DNA of 64,000 bases from Closterium sp. Naga37s-1 (GCA_947471745.1 CANJKZ010000170.1:2010501-2074500), one strand, 5' to 3'. Shown: positions 34,560 to 47,500, counted from the first letter of the stretch. Numbers and translations: made by a program. Notes: a model not told the origin generated them from the letters alone.

Positions 34560-37500
34560 CCCCCATCGGCAAAGACAAGACTAGGAACAACAAATGGTCA
34601 CAAGACCAGTCAAGAGAAGCAACAGAGCAATGCTCAAGGTGGATTTCAAGATCACCACACAGTCCGAGCACAAGCAAGTGGCCACAAGACCAGTTGGCAT
34701 GCAGTGGAATAACAACAAAAGCATAACAATGAGCACAACCTAGCAAGCGTACACATGCAGGTATAAATATATAGCAAAGTACAGCAAGTATAAGGCGAGA
34801 TCAAGAGACAAGCAAGTGAGGCGGAGTAGGCATAAGGCCAAGAGTAGTACAGAAACGTTGATGATCACTAGACCCAAGGGCCTTGGTGAAAATATTGGAT
34901 GCCACGTAAGAAAGGTGAAGCTGACCACGCTGCTGCAACTCTCGCACGAGAAAGTAACGAATGGCAATGTGCTTCGTTCTGTGCTCCATTCTCTGCTCCT
35001 GAAATAAGGCAATCATGGCCTTGTTATCAACGTACATAACCAGAGGAGAACGAGGCCGCTCACCCAAGTCGGTGAGCAAGTAGGTCACCCAGCGTAACTC
35101 CTGCCCAGCCATAGCCCCGGCGTAGACCTCGGCCTCACATCTGGAGCTAAGCACAGAAGACGAGCGAGTGGACCTCCACGAGACAGAGCCAGTGCCGAGA
35201 CTGAAAATATAGCCCTGTGAAGACCGGGAAGTTGTCTTGTCGTCGGCCCACAAAGCGTCTGAGTGCCCTATGAGCACAATTGAGCCCCCCGTCCCCCATG
35301 CACAAGCCCCAATTCTGATGTATTGGCCAAGTAGCGCAACACCCTCGTACTTAGGGTGCTAGTAGCCTTAGCAGCCTGCTAGTACTTAGGGCGGTGTCTC
35401 ACGGGCGCAACGTAGCATGCCAGGATGCTGAGAGGGTACGCAAGGTCAAGCCGAGTGCACGTCATCAGGTACGTGAGGCAACCCACAAGCTCTGGATACG
35501 GACCACTAGGCCGATGCGGAGAGGCTGGAAGCGTGAACGACTACGTGATGCCCTCCTCTCGACAAAAGTCCTCAAGAAGACCGGAGGCAAACTCGCCACT
35601 ACGGTCAGAGTGCAGACGGAGCACCGAGACGTCCTGCCCAAACCGTGCGCTCAGCTGGTGACAAACAGTGCGGTTCTAAGGGATCAAAACAACACGGACG
35701 CCTCCCTTATGCTCTAAGGGAAACACTGTGGTGTAGCGTGTAAAGATGTTGTCGACCAGCAGAAAGTAGCACTCCCGGCGCGACCCAGAGATGGGGGCGG
35801 GGCCCCACACGTCCATGTGCAGCGTTTGCAGAGGGGCAGTGGTTGGAGGAAACGAAGAGGAGTGAGGAGCGGTGCGCTGCCTCCCCTCGACGCAGGGATT
35901 GAAAGACGGCGCAAGCGATGGGGGGAGCGGGGGCAGGGACTGCGGGAGCCTAGAGACAAGGAGACGCGACTGCATGCGAAGGAGATGCTGTAGGGAGGGG
36001 TGACCAAGATGGTGATGCCAAAAGAGGGACGGGTGCGTGGGTAACCGACACGAGCAAGACGCAACTACCTGACCTGACGAGAATACCTGAGCAGCCTCAG
36101 TGTGCAATGTGTACAGTCCAAACCCCGGCCTCCGTGTGAACGTAACAGGTGGTCTTCAGACTCTGTGTCCATACAGATCACCACGCGCTCGCCCCCAGGA
36201 GTGGTGATGGTGACCACCATATCCTGGAGGTGAGCGGTACTCACCAAGTTCGTAGCGAACGAGGGGCGGTGGAGACCTGTGAGGGAGCCAGAGGGGGCTG
36301 CTGGACACCGGAGAACAGCGGAGCCGCGTGCAACGATTGGGCCAGAGGAGGGGTCAGCCAGGGTGACAGGGACAGGTGCCGGGAGCGGTGTGACTGTGGT
36401 GCAGTCGCGGAAGAAGCAGCGAGACGTGCTGGAGTCCAACCTGAAGATGAGCAAAGCCTCCGCAGGAACTGCACCTATGCTAGCAGTCTTACAAGCACCT
36501 ACACTAGCATCCTCTAGACAAAATGACATAGGCACACAAGAATAATAGTCACCCTCAGCACTAGCACAAGCAGCATACATGGCATACATGCTCACAGAGA
36601 TCTTGTCCCAATCAAGAGAAAATACATTTACGCCCTTCCTGAGAAATTCTAATCAGTCAGGGACCCTGGCCAGCTCTTCAAACTCTGCTCGAAAAGCATC
36701 CTCGAGGCGGCAGAAACAGCGAGCCTTGCTGTGCCCCAGCTTGCCGCAGGGCTCACCATCCTACGGCCCTGTGCAGCGGACGTACTGGCATCGACCACCA
36801 CCACCACCAGAGGAGCCACGCTGGGCAACCCACTCACGAAGCTGTTGCGGCGAGAAAGTCTCCTGCCGACGTGGCTGTTGCTGCTGTCCACCCCTAGAAA
36901 CATTGCCTCTACCAGCTGCACCACCAAATGCAGCTTCCTGACCTCCACCCCCTCCAGCTCCACCTCCACCGCCACCCGAGCCCCCTCCGCCACCCCCGCC
37001 ACCCCCACTGCCTCCACCACCCCCGCCACCTCCACCGCCACCGCCACCTCCACCGCCACCTATGCCACCCATGCCACCGCCACCTCCACCACCACCGTCA
37101 CCGCTACCGCCACCTCCACCACCCCCACCGCCCCCCCCCTAGTATGCGCACCCCTACCGATGCCTCTTGCTAGGAGCAGACGCAGCATCGACCGCCTCAG
37201 CACCAAGGAAGTCAAAAGCAGAAACGGAGCCAATAGAAGGTGCGAGAAGGGGGGGGGAGCACCCATAAAAGAAGGAGGGACTGGGAGTACCACGGGAGGC
37301 AGGTAAAGCGCGGGCACTAGTCTCGAACGAGGCAAGGTTGAGCTCGGTGGGGTCTAGGGAGAGGAAGTGGTCTTGAACGGCGTGAAAAGAGTCAAGGAGG
37401 CGAGTCTTGAGGAAGTAGAGTGAGATACATGGGGGGCTGGTTCTCAACTAGAAACTCTGCTTAAGAGCAGCACGGTAGTGCGTGTCAAGGAAGCGAAAGT

Positions 37501-38166
37501 GAGTCATGAGGTCAGCTACAATGGCGAAGTCAGACAGCTCAGGGAAGAGAAACGGCAGCGCAAGACGGCCTAGGGTGGCAGAGGAGGGGGAGGAGTAGCG
37601 CTTAACTACAATGTTGAGAGCGCTTTAGCCGACTTCACTAGGCAAAAGTGGGTCCTCTGGTCGGGCGAGAGGTGAGCGAGGACAACAAGTTGTGCAGTGG
37701 CGTCGCGTGCCAGCCACTGTGTGCAGGCAACGCGGTCGGTCCTATATTGCTGCTGCACGATCGCTGGCAGAGTAGGGGCAAGTGCATCCGGAGTGGGCGG
37801 GGCCTTAAGGGACCCCGACGTGTGCTCAAACAGTGAGACATCGTCTTTGGTGACACTATGCTGATACAGGTGCAAGTCCTCTATCCGGGATTCAAATTCG
37901 ACAGGCGGCCCTCTGCGTCGAACGAAAGGACAGTAACGGACGCATCGCAGCAACAAGGTCAGGCCGCAGTGCGGCGCAGCAAGAGACAGTGCGGCTCAGT
38001 GGCGGGCGGTAACTTGCGGCAAGAAGCCAGGTGCAGGGGGCAGTGAGCGAGCAGCGCGGGGGCGGCAGTGGGCGGCTCGCGGGTGGCAATGGGCGGCGCG
38101 TGGGTGGCAATGGGCTGCACGTGGGCGGCAGCGGCATGTGGGCGGCAGCGGTGCGCGGCACGGTAG
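34434..38166 (-). mobile_element. H (main part): old broken Ty1/copia family S element
   Basis: A minus-strand element with its 3' LTR at 34434-34559. It continues with RNase H (about 34810-35280), remnants of integrase (about 35500-35830), GAG-pre-integrase (about 35840-36060), protease (about 36410), Gag with an SPQQLREW module (36819-36858) and a Gly-rich tract (about 36950-37140), N-terminal Gag (about 37606-37956) and a C-rich leader (about 37990-38165). Its 5' LTR lies beyond sequence I at 43808-43931. Flanks aacaa and agcaa agree at four of five bases. The LTRs differ at many positions, so H is old. It is broken, with about ten breaks. Confidence 0.8.
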
Positions 38167-38265
38167 TGTCAAAATACTGAACGAGAATGAATGCATTGAG
38201 AAGAAAGTTGGGTACAATCACTAACACTAATTGGGTACAAATGTAAGCATTATAACATTTTGACA
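38167..38265 (-). repeat. LTR at the left end of I
   Basis: A 99-bp TG...CA LTR followed (plus strand) by the polypurine complement CACCCCCATAGGCAAAGTGG. It marks the 3' end of a minus-strand S element. It is unlike the LTR at the other end of I. Confidence 0.75.
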
Positions 38266-41200
38266 CACCCCCATAGGCAAAGTGGGGGAGAACAAGTGGT
38301 CACAAGACCAGTCAAGAAAATCAAAGCAAGCTCAGGGTGGATCACGAAGTCACCACACATTCTAAGCACAAAAAAAAGGCCAGAAGGCCAGTTCACATGC
38401 TGAGTTATGTAAAAGAGAACAAACAGTGCAGTGATCATAACCTAGCAAGTGTAAGCATGATATATAGATCACAGTACAAGCAAAGTCACGCAGTGAGTAA
38501 GTGGGGCAAAGTAGGCACATGGCCTAAAACAGTACAGAAACACTGATGATCACCAGTCTGAAGTGCCTTGGTGAATATATCAGCAGTGTTGGCACGAGTG
38601 GCCACGTAAGCAAGACGAAGCTGGCCACGCTGCTGCAACTCTCGAGCAAGGAAGTAACGCAGAGCGATGTGCTTCGTTCTGTGCTCCAGTCTGTGCTCCT
38701 GACACAAGGCAATCATGGCCTTGTTTTCTACGTACAGAACTGGAAGAGAACGAGGCCGCTCTCCCACGTCGGTCAACAGGTAGGTGAGCCAGCGTAACTC
38801 CTGTGCAGCCATGGCCCCTGCGTAGATCTCAGCCTCATAACTGGAATTGAGAACAGAAGACGAGTGGGTAGACCGCCAAGAAACAGAGCCGGAGACAAGG
38901 CCGAAAGTGTAACCCTGTGACGACCGCTACGTAGCCAAGTCGTTAACCCAAGACGCGTCTGCATGTCCAGTGAGGAAAACTGGACCCCGTCCTCCAAGCA
39001 CGAGCCCCATGCCCGATGTACTGCACAAGTAGCGCAACACCCTCTTAGCGGCCTCCCAGTGCTCTGGTCGGTGTCTCCCGGGCGCAACGTAGGTCATGAG
39101 GTACATGAGGCAGCCCACAAGCTCTGGATACGGGCCACTCGGCTCTACAGACTCGTCCAAAGGTGGAGCTGAGAGCGAGTGACCGGTAGGCAGAGGAGTG
39201 GACTGTTGCGAGGAGTACTGGAAGCCGAAGCGCTGAAGGACCTGGTGCACCATGTGTGACTGAGTCAGGGTGATGGTGCGCCGTGCTCTGTCCCGGGTGA
39301 TCTGCAAGCCAAGATAGCTGCGCAGCTCACCCAGGTTAGTGTAGGTGTGTCTCTTCTGCAGCTCCGACTTCACAAGGGCCAGTGCCTCAGTGTCAGTAGT
39401 GGCAAAGACCAAGTCATCGACATACACAAGGACGTAGATCTGCGGCAGCGAAGCGCGCAGAAACAGTGACGGTTCAGCAGTCGAAGGAGCAAACCCAAGA
39501 GCCGAAAGCGTCGTCCTCAATGTGTCGTGCCACTCGTGACGCGCCTGGCGGAGACCGTAGACTGGCCGCCGGAGGCTCCACAATGTACCTGCAGGAAACG
39601 ACCCAGTGAAGCCAGGTGGGCAGCGCAGCCAGATCTCCTCGTGCAGGCTGCACTGTAAGAAAGTTGTGCTTAAGTCAAGAGAGTGCATCTCGTAGTCACG
39701 CTGAGCAGCAACGTGCAGACACACCCGAAGAGTGGTCATCTTTGGGGTAGGGGAGAAGGTCTGGCAGAAGTCAACTCCCTGTCGCTGACTGAAGCCTCAT
39801 GCAACGTAACGAGCCTTGAAGACAGGCGGAGAACCCGGCAGCCACTTCACCCTGAAAATCCACATGCCATCGACTATGTTCGCCCTAGAATGGGGAACTG
39901 CGTCGACGTAGGTGCCTGTGGACTTCCAGGATGCCATCTCTGCGTCCATGTCTGTCTGCCACTGAGAGGAGTAGGGACCCGTAATCGCCTCTTCGTAAGA
40001 GCGCGGGGTCGGGATGTCTGGTGCATCCGGGTCTCCCTCAGGTGCAAGCAGCATGGCCACCAGATGAGGTACAGCAGCTGCAAGACACTCAAAGTCCTCC
40101 TGCCTGTCCTCAAGGACGTCTGTGCCAAGAGCACACTCACCCCCGACGGACGGAGGACAGTCAGACTCAGACTCAGCAACAAGACTAGTGGCGTAGTTTG
40201 AGATGACAGGCGGCAGCAAAGTCAACAAGCTCAGCAACTAGGGTACACGCAGCAGTGGACTCAAACGAAAGGTCAGTGACAACAGTGGCTAGAAGACGAG
40301 GGACAGTAGGACTTGCAACACGAGCTAAGTCAGACTCAGGGTCAGGAACGGCAGGAAGAGAGGACGCAGGAGGAGGCGGCAGGGGAACTCGTAGTGGAAC
40401 AGAGGAAGGAAGAAGTGCCATAATGTGAATGCCAGGGACAGGAGGAGGACGCGGACGAGGAACACGACGACCAGTGCGAACAGCGCGAACAGGCGAGGTA
40501 GGACGAGACTCAGGCTCACGACGCTCTGTAAATGAGTCTGTGTGCTCAGCATAAGGAGAAGAAGCAGGCAGTGGGGAGTCTGGTTGTAACTGTGGCTGCA
40601 ACTGGTGAGGCGGTGGACTCAGTAAGCTAGGTGGAAGCCCAGTAGAAGATGGGAGACTAAGAACCTGGCAAAGGCCCGAGTCAGGTGGCGGCAGAGACGA
40701 CGGTGGCGGCGGAACGAAAAAAGGTCGCTGCTGGACAGTGCCTCCAGCACCAGTACCGCCAGCTCCAGCACCCCCAGCGCCAGCACCTCCAGCTCCAGGG
40801 TCTCCAGCTCCAGTGCCTCCAGCTCCAGCGCCTCTAGCTCCAGCGCCTCCAGCTCGATTGCCTCCAGCTCCAGGGTCTCTAGCTCCAGCTCCTCCAGCTC
40901 CAGCGCCTCCAGCACCAGTGTCTCCAGCTCCTGAGTCTCCAGCTCCAGTGCCTCCAGCTCCAGCGCCTCCAGCGTCAGTGCCTCCAGCTCCAGCGCCTCC
41001 AGCGCCAGTGCCTCCAGCTCTAGGCTCTCCAGCTCCAGCGCCTCCAACACCACCAGCTCCGGCAGCTCCAGTACCTCTAGTACGAGCACCTCCAGGACCA
41101 ACACCTCCAGCACCTCCGGTACCTCCAGCTCCAGCAGTAACTCCAGCACCTCCAAGACTAACAGCTCCATCACCTCCACCTTTAGTGCCTCCAGCGGTAG

Positions 41201-41459
41201 AGCCTCCAGCTTATGCAACTCCACTCCTAAGGCGTGTGCGCTGTGCAAACCACTCGCGCAGCTGTTGCGGTGAGAGAGGCTCCCGCCGGGGAGACAGTCA
41301 TGGCGAGGCACCCGTAAGACCTCAAGCAGATGCTGTACCCCTAGGCTCAGCACCCCTAGACTCAGCACCCTCAGTTGCAGCACCCCCAGGCTCCACACCC
41401 TCAGGCTCAGTACCCCCAGGCTCCGCACCCCCAACAGCATACGTAGCATGAGGAGTTCC

Positions 41460-42808
41460 TAAGAGATCAACCAACTGAGAAGCCGACATGCCCCACAGAG
41501 TGGGGCTGTACGTCTGAACAAGGGGATGCCAGTCAGGGGCAGGGCCGTCAACGCCGTAGGCCAATCGAACCGTGTCAGTAAGCTGAGCACAGCACTGACC
41601 CGGTGGGTGGCTGCGGCCACAAGGCTGGCTGCGGCGGGCACCTATCAGAACGTGATAGGTTCAGGGAGGGTGGACGACACCGCGCTGCAGCTGACGCTGT
41701 CCTGACCCTTGCCCCGAAACCTGCTCCTGCCGCTGCTGCTGCTGTGGCTGTTGCGAGGGGAGGGGATGCTGCTGTCGTCGATTCAGGTACCACGCCGCTG
41801 CTCCACCCCTGCGGCTGGCAGACCAGTGGGTGGCTGACGAGCTCGGGCGTCACCTCCACCAGCTGCAGCAGGGGAGTCACCGGCCGCTGCACGAGGCGCT
41901 CCTCCAGCGCCTGCACTCCCACCGTCGCCGCTCGCCAAGTCACCCCCACCGCCTCCGCCGCCTCCGCCCGCACCCTGACCGCCCCTCCTGCCACTCCTAC
42001 CCCGAGACCGCGAAGAAGTCGTAACAGCAGCTGCGGTCACGTCAGTAGCGGGAGTGGCGAGGGAGGCAGTAAAGGTGGGCAGCTGAGGGAGAGTGCACCC
42101 GTGGAACAGTGGAGGGGGCACAACACCAGAGGCAGAGGCTACCGAGCGGAGGTTGCTCTCGACGTCCTTGAGGGCCGACTCAAGGACCTCGATAGTGAGC
42201 TCGCTAGGGTGCTTCAGAAGAAGCGCGTCACGAATCGAGGCAAGGCGGTCAAGGAGGCTAGTGGCGATGAAATAGATAGTAATCGCCATGGGGGGAGGGA
42301 GCAGTGCAAGCTGTGCGTCAGTGCAAGCAGCGCGGTAGCTAGAATCGAGCGAGCGCATATGAGTGATCAAGTCAGCAGTGCGCTCAAACGAGGCGAGGTC
42401 AGGAAACAGGAACGGAAGGAACAGGCAACCAAGAGAGACAGTGGAGGGAGTAGCGTAGAGGGCCTTGATCGCAGTCAGGAACTCACTAGCCGTGCGAACC
42501 TGAATGAAGTGGGTCTCCTCAGACTCAGGGAGGAGGCTGCTGAGGGCGATGCAGGCCGCAGCGTCACGCGATCTCCATGCTGTCACGTCAGCACGCTCGT
42601 GTGCATAACGGTCACTGTCTGCAGGTGTGGGGTCAGCTCCTAAGGGTGCAGGGTCAGCTGGCTCAGGTAGGTCGCCGGAAGCGTGCGCCCACAGAGTCTC
42701 GTGTGCCTAAACCTTGCTCTCTAGGAGGCGGCACGCACGCAGGAGCCAGACCGAGAACTCGAGCGGCCTACCCTCAGCGTCAAAGCGCAGGACCCTAGGG
42801 GTCGCCAT
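41460..42808 (-). CDS. gag: Divergent Gag of I (fossil)
   Basis: The ATG at 42808 starts MATPRVLRFDAEGRPLEF, matching the Gag starts of B and J. Later it has an FLPFLFPDLASFERTADLITHM helix region and a YFIATSLLDRL segment equivalent to YFIVTRLPD in J. A Gly-rich tract and a TLWGMSASQLVDLLGTPHA stretch not seen in other S copies follow. It is thus a separate Gag subtype. It is interrupted by breaks and cannot be taken as a working gene. Confidence 0.65.
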
Positions 42809-42849
42809 AGCGGACGCGTAGAGGTGGATACTGCTGCTGCCGAAACCCT

Positions 42850-43660
42850 AAATGCCTAAAGGGCCTGCATAGGGCGTGACAGACAGTGCGACACGACGGG
42901 ACGGACGCGACCGGCAGGGACGGGCACGACAGGCGCGGACGGGCAGGGCGCACGGGGCGCGACCGACGGGCAGGGCGCAGCGGGGGCGGGACGGACGGGC
43001 AAGGCACACGGGGCGCGACGGACGGGCAGGGCGCACGGGGCGCGACGGACGGGCAGGGCGCACGGGGCGCGACGGACGGGCAGGGCGTAGTGGGGGCGCG
43101 ACGGACGGGCAGGGCGCACGGGGCGCGTGCGACGGGACGGGACGGGAAGCGCAATGAGGACGGGACGGGATGGGACGGACGGCGCGACGCGGCGGGACAG
43201 AAGGGGGGCGACGCGACGGGACAGCAGGGACGACGGGACGGGACGGGACAGCAGGGACAACAGGACGGGACGGGACAGCAGGGGGCGACGTGACGGGACA
43301 GCAGGGGCGACGGGACGGGACGGGACAGCAGGGGCGACGCGACGGCAGGGGCGACGGGACGGGACAGCATGGGCAACGGGACGGGACGGGACAGCATGGG
43401 CAACGGGACGGGACGGGACAGCAGGGGCGACGCGACGGCAGGGACGACGGGACGGGACAGCAGGGGCGACAGGACAGCAGGGGCGACGGGACGGGACGGG
43501 ACAGCAGGGGCGACGCGACGCAGGCGTAGCGGGCGCTAGGGCACGAGAGAGACGAGCGCGAGAGGCGCTAGGGGACAGTACAGGCGTAACGGGCACTAGG
43601 GTACGGGACAGGCTCGGGCGCTACGGACGTGAACGAGAGGAACGGGATCCTACAGGATCC
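42850..43660 (-). repeat. C-rich tandem-repeat leader of I
   Basis: Seen on the plus strand as 27-bp units GCGACGGACGGGCAGGGCGC plus ACGGGGC (about 42960-43130), then GACGGGACGGGACAGCAGGG-type units (about 43190-43520). The sense strand is C-rich. It precedes the Gag ATG of I. Confidence 0.85.
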
Positions 43661-43665
43661 TAACC

Positions 43666-43677
43666 TAGCTGATACCA
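43666..43677 (-). promoter_or_regulatory. Primer-binding site of the right part of I
   Basis: On the minus strand TGGTATCAGCTA directly follows the LTR end. The first ten bases fit the tRNA-iMet complementary site. Confidence 0.7.
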
Positions 43678-43786
43678 TGTCAAGAATGAAAGTGTTGGTT
43701 TGACTAAGGTTGGTTGGGGTACATAAACCTAACCCTAACTGTTGTACCCCCTATAACACACATCACTAAGACTACAACATTTGACA
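43678..43786 (-). repeat. LTR at the right end of I
   Basis: 109 bp, TG...CA, placed directly before a primer-binding site on the minus strand, so a 5' LTR. It is not a close match to the LTR at 38167-38265. Confidence 0.75.
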
Positions 43787-43807
43787 CTAACCTAGCGAAT
43801 GGTACCA

Positions 43808-43931
43808 TGCCAGAATCTCAACGAGCGGAATGATTAACTAACGGGGGAGATGGGTACATTTACAAACTCTAAAGTGTTATCCTCCCTACTGAGTGCCTCA
43901 CTGTAGCCTAGCATACAAATATAATTTGACA
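43808..43931 (-). repeat. 5' LTR of H
   Basis: 124 bp and clearly related to 34434-34559 (shared GAGATGGGTACA, CTAAAGTGTTA and GAGTGCCTCACTGTAGCCTAG). On the minus strand it is followed by TGGTACCATTCGC at the primer-binding position. The sequence of I begins about 20 bases further on. Confidence 0.78.
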
Positions 43932-44183
43932 AGCAATCCCTTCTATTGGTCTAGTGGTTGAGGTTTTAACATCGTATCGGAGCAAAGGTCTCGAGTTCGA
44001 ATCCATATCTGTGCACATGCTGCCGCTTCCGCTGGGGAGTGTTTTAGGGCATTTCTGTGAGGAGGGATGTCAGACGACTTGCAATGGGGATGCCTGATTG
44101 GATTTATGGAACAGAAGGGTTACATTACATGCTCGCTAGTCTGGGGGGTTATGGGCGCACTTACCCGGTACTTACCGTAACAA
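43932..44183 (+). repeat. tRNA-related SINE candidate
   Basis: The head carries a pol III type 2 promoter layout: A-box-like TGGTCTAGTGGTTGAGG (43947-43963) and B-box-like GAGTTCGAATCC (43993-44004), about 30-45 bp apart. A tRNA-unrelated body follows, and its last 89 bp recur at 34345-34433. The acceptor and T stems do not pair, so it is not a functional tRNA. No poly-A or clear target duplication is seen. Confidence 0.5.
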
Positions 44184-44511
44184 ACCCTGTGATCCTAACT
44201 GTCCAGTCGCTCAGATTCTGACAGAAAATGTCGGAATGGTTACTGTACACAAAATACAAAAACCTAATGGTATTCACATACAAACTACGGTAGGTATGAT
44301 GCACACACCATCTAACAGCCTCAATGGGAGGAGATAGATGCCTTAGCTAGCAAAGATCTGCCATAGGACAATCAAAGGCTAGTGAACTCCTTCCTATGTT
44401 TATGGGCCTCTACAGCTTCTCACAAACAACCTTTTACTTTGGCCTCTCTCAAAATGATGCGATGCGTCCTCCACTTGATGGACTGTATGGGATGACAAGT
44501 ATTACTTACAA
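44184..44511. other. 3' flank of the choline-transporter-like gene
   Basis: About 330 bp of AT-richer sequence downstream (in gene sense) of the stop codon at 44512. It probably holds the 3' untranslated region and polyadenylation site. No repeat or coding frame is recognised. Confidence 0.4.
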
Positions 44512-47500
44512 TCAACGCACTCGAACCTCAACCACTCGTATCCCCTCTTCCTCCTGGCCCTGTTTGCCCAGCACCGCCCCTGTGCGTGCATCCAACCTCT
44601 CTCCCAGCGCAAGATAGACGTAGAGAGCAGGCACGGAGGCGAGGAGGGAGAGGGTGAGGGTGGAGAGCGCAGTGGAGAGAATGGAGGAGAGGAAGAGGCG
44701 CGTGAAGGAAGCAATTACGACCCATGCATGCGACACGGACAATGGGGAGGGGGTGAGCCAGAGCGCCTGGTGTATGGGGGAGAGGAGCGGAAAGGAAAAG
44801 AGAGGATGCGGTTGGGTGGCAGTGACTCAATGAAAGCATAATTCAAAGGGGTTGGAGGGAAGAAAGGAGGGTGGGTGGAGGGGAGGAAGAAGTGGAATAC
44901 ATGTTACGAGAGCAGGTTACGCTAGTCCTGAAATGAGAATGGAAGTTACGCTAGTTAACCCCGCAGATTACCCATACCAAAACAGACTGAAATATCACCA
45001 CAAGCACCCTTCCCTCTCCACACCCACTCCCACCCATCCCGTCCCTCACCTCATCCCCCATTACCCCATTCCCCTCGTTATCCTCCCTTGCACCCCCATA
45101 GTGTCCCTTCCTCTCCCTCCTTCACCACCATACCAATGTCCATGCCCCCCTCCCTGCGAGCACGCACCAGCAGCCACAGCAGAGTTTCGGTGGTGATGGC
45201 AAGGGCGAGAATGAGCATGCGAGTGAAGACGAAGAGGGCGAGCGAGGGCAGCAGGTGTGCGGGCAGCAGGCGCAGCGCGATGGCAAGAGAAGCCGACACG
45301 CCCTTGCCCGTGATAGCCGCCACTGGCACCACGAACCTGGGGGAGTTGGGGTAGAGGTGAAGTAAGGTAGCGGAGCAATGTGGCGGAGGGGCAGAGCGAT
45401 GGGTGGATGGAGGGGAGGCAGGAAAGGGAGGCAGGGATATGGAGGATGATAGGGGGGTGGCTGATGCACATGGAGGTGACGATGGGTTGCCTGCGACAGC
45501 CTGGACTTGGGTAGTTGAGGGGATAGTTGAGAGGTGCTGCAGGCCACGCTCATATGTGTCCATGCGAGCACGTGCGCATGCGTGCACGCCGGTGCGTGCG
45601 TGGCTGCTAGAGATTTACAAAGAAAATGACAGTGGATGGTTGGGAGAGAGGAGGCACGGCCTAAGAAGTAGCGAGGGAACTCACCAGGTAAACACGTGCA
45701 GCAGCACCAGTTGCGCCATGGTGAGCAGCGCAGCAGCAGAGCCCGTCAGCAGCCCCGGCACCTCCAAAGACGCAAACACGTACACCACCAGCCAGGTGTT
45801 GAGTGCGGTGAAGAGGATGTACAGTACGATGAGCAGCATCGCCACCGCTGCAGCTGTGCCCAGGGAGCGCGTGAGGACGAGCCTGCGGAGAGAGTGCAGG
45901 GCGAGATGTCGCAAGGGATAATGGCCGGAGAACGAATGAAGTAAAAAAAGGAAAGAAAGAAAGAAAGGAAGAAAGAAAAGGAGAAAACAGACAGGAAGTA
46001 AGGAACAATGCTTTTCCAGCACGGGGATGGGAGGCACGGTGAGAGGGGTTATGAAGAACAGGGCAAGGTCGAGAAACAGGTGTGTGCGGCACAGGGACGG
46101 ACCTGAGCGCGTGACCCAGCAGAGGCAGGTGTGAGAACTGGGGTCGTTTGGTGATGCCAACGGCTGATGGCACATGCGATGCATGCACCGCTGACCACAC
46201 AGAACGCGTGGGGACCGCTGCGACTGCTGCGTTACCTTCTGCACCTGCAGTAGCAGGGTAGGCAGCAGCAGCACCGTCGCCAGCAGCACCTTCCCCGAAA
46301 TGCTTTCCACGTTGGATTTCGTTTCTCCGAACCCCCTCCTGTGCGCTCAAGCCGTGGCCCATGAGGGCAGCAACGAGGAGGGCGACGAGCATGGAGAAGA
46401 CCACAACAGCCCACAGGCCCAGGAGCAGGAAGAGCAGCAGCAGCGGTGGGTTGGCGAGTTGCGTGAGGAGTGGGAGCAACCACGCTGCACATACACCGGG
46501 AATCTCGCCCTCCCCTGCTGCCATAGCGCACAGGACAAACACCTTCCTGATGACTGTAGTGAGTGGTGATGTAACGAGGACTTTTAGGGGCAGGAGGAGG
46601 AGGAAGAAGTAGAGGATGGACTGGGAGTGAGAGAGGAGGAGGGAAGCGGTGTGACGCAGGAGGGAGAGGGAGAGGCGTTTGAGTGAGCGGGAGCAGAGGA
46701 GGAGGAGCATGGCTAGGCTGAGGAGGGCGAAGAGGAAGGAGAATTGCACTAGGAAATGGTTCGACTCGAGGGATAGGAGAGGCGGCGACACGGAGGAGGA
46801 AACGAGAGGCGAGGACGGGAAGGGCGGGGCGAGGAAGGACATGGGGGGGAACGGGGAGGTGGGGAACGGGGAGGTGAGGAATGGAGGGGGTAGAACGGGA
46901 CGGATGCCCGGTGGGGAGGTGAGGGGTGCAGAGTTGTTGGGAGAGAGGGATGAGGAGAAGAGCAGGGCGAGGGAATAAGAGAGGGGAGGAGACGCGAGGT
47001 GGCTGGGAGTGAGTGGCAATGCGCTGCTGCTGTTGGCAGTGAGGGAGGGAGAGAAAGCGGCAGCGGCGGCATCAACCACGGAAGATACTCTATCCGTCAG
47101 CATAGCTCGAGCTGCTGCTACTGCTGAGGCAGCGAGCGTGCCTGTAGCAGCAAGAGCGTGCGACGAAGTGGCGGCGCCGGCAGCAGCAGTGGCGATGGGA
47201 CCCGCGATTGTGCGTGGTAGTGAGTGCGAGGAGAGCAGCCGCGGGAGGCGGAGAATCAGAAACGCGCCGACGAAGAAGAGGAGCGCGACGAGCGCGAGGA
47301 ACGCGGGGAGAACCACGGTGAGGCTGTTCCGCCGCCTCACGTACAACAGCACGCCCCACATGAGCGGCGCGCCGGCGACAACGGCCACGGCGATGCGCGC
47401 GTACGAGAGGGCGACGAGCGCCGCTGAGGGGCCGGGGGACGCGCGCAGGGCGGGGAGGAGCAGGCGGAGCGCGTGGAGGAGCGTAAGAATCGCGAGGAAG

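Larger units (their letters stand above)
38167..43786 (-). mobile_element. I: chimeric family S sequence inside the leader of H
   Basis: Minus-strand order from the right: LTR (43678-43786), primer-binding site, C-rich leader (about 42850-43660), Gag of a divergent subtype (42808 to about 41460), Gly-Gly-Ala-Glu-Pro linker (about 40640-41450) with a PQQLREW module (41235-41278), RT (about 39000-40100), RNase H (about 38490-38990), purine tract and LTR (38167-38265). The two LTRs differ in length (99 against 109 bp) and sequence, flanking bases do not match, and the Gag half and RT half look like different subfamilies. It is therefore a mosaic of two elements. It is broken, with about ten breaks. 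Confidence 0.75.

Noticed and set aside
42795-43663. Several overlapping open frames of 130-250 codons on both strands
   Set aside because: Stop-poor GC-rich tandem repeats open all frames; not protein-like.
43941-44015. Possible functional tRNA gene
   Set aside because: A- and B-box-like words are present, but acceptor and T stems do not pair, so a tRNA-derived SINE head is more likely.
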